A program made the position numbers and the translations under genes. 36,927 bases of DNA from a virus: positions 1 to 36,927 of the IMG/VR virus record IMGVR_UViG_3300037160_000014. One strand, written 5' to 3'. The first letter of the stretch is position 1. Every line of letters begins with the position of its first letter. The notes under the pieces are model-generated. The model was given only the letters and a program-made list of their open reading frames with translations, was not told the origin of the DNA and ran no database searches. This document shows, in pieces, positions 32,121 to 36,927 of this stretch.

Positions 32121-32759
32121 ATGCCAGAACCTTCAATCACTCTAAATTCCGGCCTCGGCAGTTATTTTCCCGATCAGGTATTCGATATGGTGTTCGTTCG
32201 CCGTGACGATACCGGAAAAGAGCTTTACAGCTTTAGTCTATATGATGTCCTCAGGGCCGCAAGCGTTCGATGGGAGGAATTAGTTGTTCCCGTAGGCGTT
32301 GGTCAGGCCGGACAGGGTATTTATCTTATCACTGGCGATATTGTTTTAGTACAAAACGATTCGGGAACGATGAACGCGCTTCAGCAGCATCTCGGCAGAA
32401 TATATGAATTGCACGTTATCTACGGTAACGGAGCATGGATTTCTTCCGCGTTAATCTCAGGTGGACTGCTTGCTCCGCTCGCTAAGAGCGCGTACTCTTA
32501 TATCTCAGACCGATTTAACCTGATTGAAAATTATCGCACTCAGATGGGTGTAGCATTAAAATTAGTCGATGATTCGAACCCGCGTCAGATACATTTGAGT
32601 GTCACGGGCGCGACGACGGAGAAGATAAATTATCCCGCAGCGACCACGAGGGCCAATATCAATAAGGCGTTCACTGCTTTCTATGCTCAGTTCAAAAAGC
32701 TAAACTTAGCAAATATCGGTTCGCCAATTTTCACGGGTAATACGGGAGGCAATAGTTAA
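32121..32759 (+). CDS. hypothetical structural protein
   Basis: ATG 32121 gives 212 aa; an in-frame ATG at 32049 overlaps the previous gene. Contains SYFPDQVFDMVFVRRDDTGK, YLITGDIVLVQNDSGTMNAL and a C-terminal helix NINKAFTAFYAQFKKLN. The composition resembles neighbouring tail genes; function unknown. Ends at the next ATG (TTAATG). Confidence 0.5.
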   Translation: MPEPSITLNSGLGSYFPDQVFDMVFVRRDDTGKELYSFSLYDVLRAASVRWEELVVPVGVGQAGQGIYLITGDIVLVQNDSGTMNALQQHLGRIYELHVIYGNGAWISSALISGGLLAPLAKSAYSYISDRFNLIENYRTQMGVALKLVDDSNPRQIHLSVTGATTEKINYPAATTRANINKAFTAFYAQFKKLNLANIGSPIFTGNTGGNS

Positions 32760-33352
32760 TGGCACAGGGAAATTTCACGCTCGATCAAACGACTTTATTG
32801 CATAGCGATTTCGTAAACATGGCCGTTTACGACGATCCAAAATATGGATTGATTTTCGGCGGCTCAAGCATCCTTGAATTATTCAAGCCTCATCAGATCG
32901 CTTTGCCTGTTTACGCAGCCGGATATTCGGGTAATTATTATCGCAAGACTTCGGCGTTCGCTAGTTTTAGCTTGGTAGTAAAAGCGGGGCTTCACGTAAG
33001 CATCTACGAAGAAAGCTCTCCAAGCGATTGCCAGGGCAAAGGTATTCAGGCTCTCGAAATCTTAATGGGTTCCGGGGACTTAGTGCCGGAGGCCAACATA
33101 AATAACCAGGACTCAGAAAGCGCATGGGATTTAACCGGCGCGAACACTACGCAAGTTTACTGGCGACAGGAGGGCGTTAAGCTTCGTCTTGCAATGCCAA
33201 ATGGCTTTAGCGGCTCGATCACGATGATGTGGGCAGCCGACTACAAGAGGCTGCCTACTTTTCCACAGGTAGCGGGTGACTCGATAGATGTTCCCGCCGA
33301 AGACGTCGATACTTATTACTCCAAATGGAAGGCCGAAATACGGACTCCATAA
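32759..33352 (+). CDS. hypothetical structural protein
   Basis: A 197-aa beta-rich protein (FTLDQTTLLHSDFVNMAVYD; SFSLVVKAGLHVSIYEESSP; VKLRLAMPNGFSGSITMMWA). No domain recognised. It is coupled to the previous gene by TAATG and is the last of the block between the YadA-like fibre and the lysis genes, so probably a tail-surface or tip protein. Confidence 0.5.
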   Translation: MAQGNFTLDQTTLLHSDFVNMAVYDDPKYGLIFGGSSILELFKPHQIALPVYAAGYSGNYYRKTSAFASFSLVVKAGLHVSIYEESSPSDCQGKGIQALEILMGSGDLVPEANINNQDSESAWDLTGANTTQVYWRQEGVKLRLAMPNGFSGSITMMWAADYKRLPTFPQVAGDSIDVPAEDVDTYYSKWKAEIRTP

Positions 33353-33372
33353 TCACTTAATCAAATAATACC

Positions 33373-33762
33373 ATGACACTTTCATTTATTACTATGCTTG
33401 GGCCAGTAGCTTCGCTGCTTGGCTACGGCGATGTTACTACGTTAATTGCCGATGGGCAGGCGCTTATCAAGGCGCACACTCAGGGTAATATCAATCAGTT
33501 CATCCAGGATGCGGGCACTACGATTGCCGATCATTTCAAGAATATCCCAGCAGAAGATATTCCGGCTGCGGTGGCGGCTCTTGAAGCTATCGTTGCTGCG
33601 GCAGAAGCTCCGACAGAACAAACAATCGTTCTTGGAGTTGCGGCTGGACTTTCAGCTTATGCGCTTATTACGAAATCAGTAGTCACTCCGGCTGATATTA
33701 ATTCGGCGGCGGCTGACATTTCGACGATAATCAACAAGCTCTTTCCGCCGAAAGCGGCTTAA
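33373..33762 (+). CDS. hypothetical Ala-rich helical protein
   Basis: A 129-aa protein with a moderately hydrophobic N-terminus (SFITMLGPVASLLGYG), a helical Ala-rich middle (EDIPAAVAALEAIVAAAEAP) and a second hydrophobic stretch (IVLGVAAGLSAYALI). It could be membrane-associated. A strong terminator follows. Its position before the lysis genes is suggestive, but no family is recognised. Confidence 0.5.
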   Translation: MTLSFITMLGPVASLLGYGDVTTLIADGQALIKAHTQGNINQFIQDAGTTIADHFKNIPAEDIPAAVAALEAIVAAAEAPTEQTIVLGVAAGLSAYALITKSVVTPADINSAAADISTIINKLFPPKAA

Positions 33763-33775
33763 TTCATTCGTCGTT

Positions 33776-33811
33776 CGCGGGAGCCACAACGGCTCCCGCG
33801 TGACGATCCTG
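33776..33811 (+). terminator. terminator hairpin before the lysis genes
   Basis: CGCGGGAGCC (33776-33785) pairs perfectly with GGCTCCCGCG (33791-33800) around ACAAC; CGTC/GACG can extend the stem on the outside. The downstream sequence is only moderately T-rich, so termination may be partial. Confidence 0.65.
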
Positions 33812-33825
33812 TCTAATTAATTAGA
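33812..33825 (+). promoter_or_regulatory. 14-bp palindrome just before a lysis-module start codon
   Basis: TCTAATTAATTAGA is a perfect palindrome ending two nt before ATG 33828. It might be a repressor or activator site, but it is A/T-rich and short, so chance is possible. Confidence 0.3.
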
Positions 33826-33827
33826 AC

Positions 33828-34187
33828 ATGAGCATAGAAGAAAAGCAAGAGAACGTAAAGATTGCCACTCAGGTGGTAGAGCATCTTTACGACACACACA
33901 AGGGCAAAATTTGGGCCGCTGGGATTTTAGTTACGACGGTACTTCCGTTTATGCTTGCTGCGCTTGGTAATGTTGCAGGGTGGGCATTTACCGGAGCAAG
34001 ATATGTACATGAAGTAAATATAGCGGTTCAGAATGCGCCCAAGATTGCTGCTGCCGTTGTTCTGCAAAACGAGAATCAGCTTGCGGCCTACAATGCAATA
34101 GTGAACATAGAATATGTTGCCGATACTGACTATAGTTTTGCTCCGGTTCCTGCTTACAGGCCACCGACTTTAGACTTTATAAAATGA
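33828..34187 (+). CDS. single-span membrane protein, lysis module
   Basis: A 119-aa protein with one clear transmembrane segment (residues ~28-50, IWAAGILVTTVLPFMLAALG), a charged N-terminal helix, and a Pro/Tyr-rich C-terminus (FAPVPAYRPPTLDF). It sits before a holin-like gene and lysozyme. It could be a holin partner, an i-spanin-like protein or a membrane anchor. The coupling overlap with the next gene (ATGA) supports joint function. Confidence 0.5.
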   Translation: MSIEEKQENVKIATQVVEHLYDTHKGKIWAAGILVTTVLPFMLAALGNVAGWAFTGARYVHEVNIAVQNAPKIAAAVVLQNENQLAAYNAIVNIEYVADTDYSFAPVPAYRPPTLDFIK

Positions 34188-34390
34188 CACTACCAACTCC
34201 GGTAACATCATTCCTAAATGATTCGAATAGACTGCATGGCTTTAGCCTTATGGTCAAGCTCATGGGACTTGGCACTGCGCTTTGCATTGGCTTCTTCGGG
34301 CATGACTGGAGTTCGGCTGGTGGCGTGGCAATGGGTGCGCTTGCAGTGAGTAGCACGGCCTCGGTGGTCGCTAAGAATGCGGGTAACTAA
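34184..34390 (+). CDS. holin-like small membrane protein
   Basis: A 68-aa protein directly upstream of the lysozyme, coupled by TAATG. Two hydrophobic segments, LMVKLMGLGTALCIGFFG and AGGVAMGALAVSSTASVVA, separated by a short polar turn (HDWSS), fit a class II holin topology. The size and gene order support a role in timing lysis; no family signature. Confidence 0.6.
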   Translation: MTLPTPVTSFLNDSNRLHGFSLMVKLMGLGTALCIGFFGHDWSSAGGVAMGALAVSSTASVVAKNAGN

Positions 34391-35022
34391 TGGAGCAAGC
34401 CGATCTTTCGCAGTTAGGGCGCGTACCGGCTCCGCCAAAGCCGCTTCTCGATATTGGCGTTTCGAGCGACGGATTTGAAACGGACAGATACGACGATAAA
34501 AAGAATAACGACGATTTAACGAGCAAAATAGAAGCAATGGCACAAGAGCAAAATCCGTTAGTTCCACAGGCTGTTCTCGATCTTATTCGAGAGCGAGAGG
34601 GTTATGAGAATGTTTCTTATTTAGATTCGGTCGGCAAACTTACGGGCGGAGTCGGGCATTTACTTGTTGGCGCAGAGGCCGATCAATACCCCAAAGGCAC
34701 AGTAATATCCGATGCTATAATCTTACAGTGGGAGCAAAGCGACACTCTGAGCGCATACAAAGCCGCGCAGGAGCAGGCCGAGCTAATAGGCATCGACGAT
34801 CCAATCCTCATTAATGCTCTAACTTCGGTTTGCTATCAACTCGGCAATAGCTGGAATGAGAATTTTCCCGCTACGTGGCATTGCCTTTCATCGCACGACT
34901 GGCTCGGCGCGGCAACCAATGCAGCTAAGTCTCATTGGTTCAAAGAAACCCCGGTTCGTGTGCAGGATTTTCAAACGGCCTTGCGAGCATTGAACAATGG
35001 CGCATCGGCTGATGTTATGTAA
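34390..35022 (+). CDS. endolysin, T4-type lysozyme (GH24)
   Basis: A 210-aa protein. After a ~55-residue disordered N-terminal extension comes a muramidase domain: LIREREGYENVSYLDSVGKL, then TGGVGH. The catalytic triad E70-8-D79-5-T85 matches the spacing of T4 lysozyme (E11, D20, T26) exactly. Later motifs include NALTSVCYQLGNSW and HDWLGAATNAA. It cleaves peptidoglycan at lysis. The long N-terminal extension, without a signal sequence, implies export through the adjacent holin. Confidence 0.88.
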   Translation: MEQADLSQLGRVPAPPKPLLDIGVSSDGFETDRYDDKKNNDDLTSKIEAMAQEQNPLVPQAVLDLIREREGYENVSYLDSVGKLTGGVGHLLVGAEADQYPKGTVISDAIILQWEQSDTLSAYKAAQEQAELIGIDDPILINALTSVCYQLGNSWNENFPATWHCLSSHDWLGAATNAAKSHWFKETPVRVQDFQTALRALNNGASADVM

Positions 35023-35057
35023 TTAACCCATTTCACTTATTTTAACTCAACAATTCT

Positions 35058-35468
35058 ATGATAGCATTCGCAGTAGGTAACTTAGTAGAGGTTTTAGCGC
35101 CGGGATGGGTATGTCCCGTTACGGCAGTTTCAGGCAACAATATCACTGTCACTGTTCCAGGTGGCAGTTCGGTGGTTTATGCTTCGAGCTTGCTCGGATT
35201 AATTAGTCCGGGCGCGGCAGCAAGCGGAGTTCGCGTAGATAGCACGAGCACAGGCACAGCGGCGATGTTGCCGAGCGACACTTATGTTCAGTTTACAGGC
35301 ACGAATACAGGCTTCAACCTGAATTCGAGTGCTCCGTCTGGCAGGCGTTGTACCGTGTATAATGGCACAGGGTCGACGTTTACGACGGGCGATTTTAATG
35401 TTGTTAGCGCCCACGTTTGGGAATTTATATTCGACGGTACGAACTGGAAGCAGATCGTAGTAGCGTAA
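35058..35468 (+). CDS. hypothetical beta-rich protein
   Basis: A 136-aa protein with an SH3-like start (VGNLVEVLAPGWVCPVTAVS), then Thr/Ser/Gly-rich beta sequence ending WEFIFDGTNWKQIVVA, an ending common in phage fibre C-terminal domains. A terminator hairpin follows. Likely virion-associated; no family named. Confidence 0.5.
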   Translation: MIAFAVGNLVEVLAPGWVCPVTAVSGNNITVTVPGGSSVVYASSLLGLISPGAAASGVRVDSTSTGTAAMLPSDTYVQFTGTNTGFNLNSSAPSGRRCTVYNGTGSTFTTGDFNVVSAHVWEFIFDGTNWKQIVVA

Positions 35469-35475
35469 TTAAATA

Positions 35476-35506
35476 ACCGGGCCGGAGCGATTCGGCCCGG
35501 TACTTG
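35476..35506 (+). terminator. hairpin after the beta-rich gene
   Basis: ACCGGGCCG (35476-35484) pairs perfectly with CGGCCCGGT (35493-35501) around an 8-nt loop; ACTTG follows with few U residues. Probably a partial terminator or stability hairpin. The next ATG is at 35511. Confidence 0.55.
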
Positions 35507-35510
35507 CATC

Positions 35511-36152
35511 ATGGATCAAGTACCAGAACTCGTCTTAAAAGAAATGGTGATAGGTCAGGCATGGAGCGACAGCCTCATACTTGGCCTATCTCCACGTCCG
35601 ATACTTGGCTCGACGAATGCAAGTCCTATTGTTGTAAGTGTCGATCAGGCAAGCTTTTGGCTGAATGGAGTGAGTAATGTAGCCATAGGCGGTCACTACA
35701 CTAATGCCGCAGCTAATTTCACGAGTGCTCCGCAGGCTATAAGCAACATAATCTCAACAGGGTTTACGCTTACCGGATCGACCGGAAGCGGAGTAGGTAC
35801 AGTCGATGGCGGCTTTGTTCAGCAGATACTCGATGCTCGCGGCGGAAGTATTTATGTATTTGTGTCCGGAGGATATAACTCGAATCATCCGTATTTTATA
35901 TTCACGAATAGCTCCCCGACGAGTCCGATCCTTGATCGTTGGATATTTACCGACCCAGGAATAGTCATACCGATCACATGGCAGGATACTCCATCGGGTT
36001 CAGCGGCATGGTTTAAGATGGCGCTTAGTATCGCTCAGGTGAATACTTTCGCTGACATACAGCCGCGACGATTATTTTGTGAGGCGTGGTTCGTTGATAC
36101 ATCAGGAAATCCACAGCCTTATTTGAGATTTCAAATACCTATATCGGGATGA
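35511..36152 (+). CDS. hypothetical surface/tail protein
   Basis: A 213-aa beta-rich protein ([50 protein letters not shown] end). It shares style with the upstream fibre genes. No domain recognised. Its stop overlaps the collagen-like gene as ATGA, so the two are coupled, perhaps as partner fibre or decoration proteins. Confidence 0.5.
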   Translation: MDQVPELVLKEMVIGQAWSDSLILGLSPRPILGSTNASPIVVSVDQASFWLNGVSNVAIGGHYTNAAANFTSAPQAISNIISTGFTLTGSTGSGVGTVDGGFVQQILDARGGSIYVFVSGGYNSNHPYFIFTNSSPTSPILDRWIFTDPGIVIPITWQDTPSGSAAWFKMALSIAQVNTFADIQPRRLFCEAWFVDTSGNPQPYLRFQIPISG

Positions 36153-36927
36153 ACTCAACAGCTGCAATAAACTATCCCGGCCCGAATCTCGCTGCTATTA
36201 ATATGAGTCAGGGTATTTCCGGTATTCCCGGGCCGTCAGGCGGCGGCATTGACTATGCCTACTTGACCGATACGGCTAATAGTGACCCCGGAACTGGGAA
36301 CTTAAAATTCGACAGCACGACTTTCTCCGCGATAACGAGCTTACGAATCAGCAACACGGATTCCGCCGCTACGAATGTTGCATCGTTAATTTCGACATGG
36401 GGACTCTCGACCTCACCCAACAGGTCAACGATTCTCATGTTGAGTGCGCCGAATGACTTGATATTTCAGGTGACGGGCGCAGTCACGAATAACGGGACAT
36501 GGAGTTCCATGCCTGTTACTTACGTCGGAACGTCAGGTACTTTCAATAATGGCGATACGGTTCAGGTGTCGTTTGCCAACACTGGCAATCTTGGAGCAAC
36601 AGGGCTGACCGGAGCGACGGGCGCAACCGGAACAAATGGCGCGACAGGCGCACAAGGAAACACAGGTACTACGGGAGCCACAGGAGCACAGGGAGCCGTT
36701 GGCGCAACAGGTCAGATTGGTTTAGAGGGTGAAGTTGGCCCAGCGGGGCCGCAAGGCGCGACTGGTAACACTGGCGCGACCGGAGCGCAAGGCAGTCAAG
36801 GTAATACGGGTGCAACAGGAGCACAGGGCAGTCAGGGCGCAAGCGGAGCACAAGGTACGGTTGGCCCGACCGGACAAATTGGCTTGGAGGGTGACACCGG
36901 AATTCAAGGGCCAACTGGAGCACAGGG
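36149..36927 (+). CDS. collagen-like tail fibre (3' end beyond window)
   Basis: The frame opened by ATG 36149 has no stop before the window ends, giving at least 259 residues. Residues 1-148 form a beta-rich N-terminal domain ([38 protein letters not shown]), and from G149 the sequence is an unbroken Gly-X-Y repeat rich in GAT, GAQ and GNT triplets, with a longer motif GQIGLEG occurring twice. Such collagen-like stalks form trimers in phage fibres. The gene probably ends in a C-terminal receptor-binding or trimerisation domain outside the window. Confidence 0.75.
   Translation, partial: MNSTAAINYPGPNLAAINMSQGISGIPGPSGGGIDYAYLTDTANSDPGTGNLKFDSTTFSAITSLRISNTDSAATNVASLISTWGLSTSPNRSTILMLSAPNDLIFQVTGAVTNNGTWSSMPVTYVGTSGTFNNGDTVQVSFANTGNLGATGLTGATGATGTNGATGAQGNTGTTGATGAQGAVGATGQIGLEGEVGPAGPQGATGNTGATGAQGSQGNTGATGAQGSQGASGAQGTVGPTGQIGLEGDTGIQGPTGAQ

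Noticed and set aside
36669-36923. Opposite-strand ORFs in the collagen-like region
   Set aside because: They are shadows of the regular Gly-X-Y codons on the + strand.

Overview
The window is a contiguous stretch of a tailed double-stranded DNA bacteriophage genome (Caudoviricetes). All convincing genes lie on the + strand, packed tightly with ATGA, GTGA and TAATG stop/start overlaps. The long tape-measure gene preceded by a frameshifted tail-chaperone pair, with no recognisable contractile sheath, points to a siphovirus. The host cannot be named. Some starts have good Shine-Dalgarno sequences (6209, 9681, 16042, 16217), while many have none. The best promoter (2044-2074) fits both the sigma70 pattern and the Bacteroidota TAnnTTTG pattern. 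No integrase and no clear CI-like repressor is visible.

Layout. 1-2030: the 3' end of a gene with 22 tandem pentapeptide repeats, then a modular Lar/Ea22-like protein. 2044-5814: an early operon with a small HTH protein, an SSB-like protein ending DLPF, a DUF1367-like protein, a Siphovirus Gp157-like protein and several small unknowns. 5822-5958: a tRNA cloverleaf whose anticodon loop is replaced by a 66-nt structured segment. 5962-7304: a replication-associated small protein, a DnaC-like loader and two tiny genes. 7301-8908: a DNA adenine methyltransferase gene split near its start by an HNH endonuclease cassette. 8921-9811: small genes and a DUF968/NinG-like HNH nuclease. 9812-10331: a 520-bp non-coding region with an antiterminator/terminator pair followed by a chain of hairpins. 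10332-10846: a stand-alone DnaA domain IV-like protein and a small Cys-rich ORF.

10896-20167 is the packaging and head module: small and large terminase, RusA-like resolvase, portal, MuF-like minor head protein, five small genes, and a 932-aa fusion of prohead protease, scaffold and HK97-type capsid. 20207-29967 is the neck and tail module: adaptor, gp10-like protein, tail completion, probable tail tube, tail chaperone with a T_TTT_TTC -1 frameshift site, two tandem hairpin repeats, tape measure, and a large tail-tip protein. 29967-33352 holds a YadA-like fibre, a lipoprotein and three unknown genes. 33373-35022 is a lysis cassette (membrane proteins and a T4-type lysozyme with an intact E-8-D-5-T triad). 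35058-36927 holds more tail or surface genes, ending in a collagen-like fibre cut off by the window edge.

The observations most worth following are the tRNA with a structured insertion in the anticodon loop, the HNH insertion whose 3' hairpin re-creates the target exon and offers a possible frameshifted restart of the methyltransferase, the antiterminator-like RNA region at 9903-10250, and the tandem hairpins in front of the tape-measure gene.
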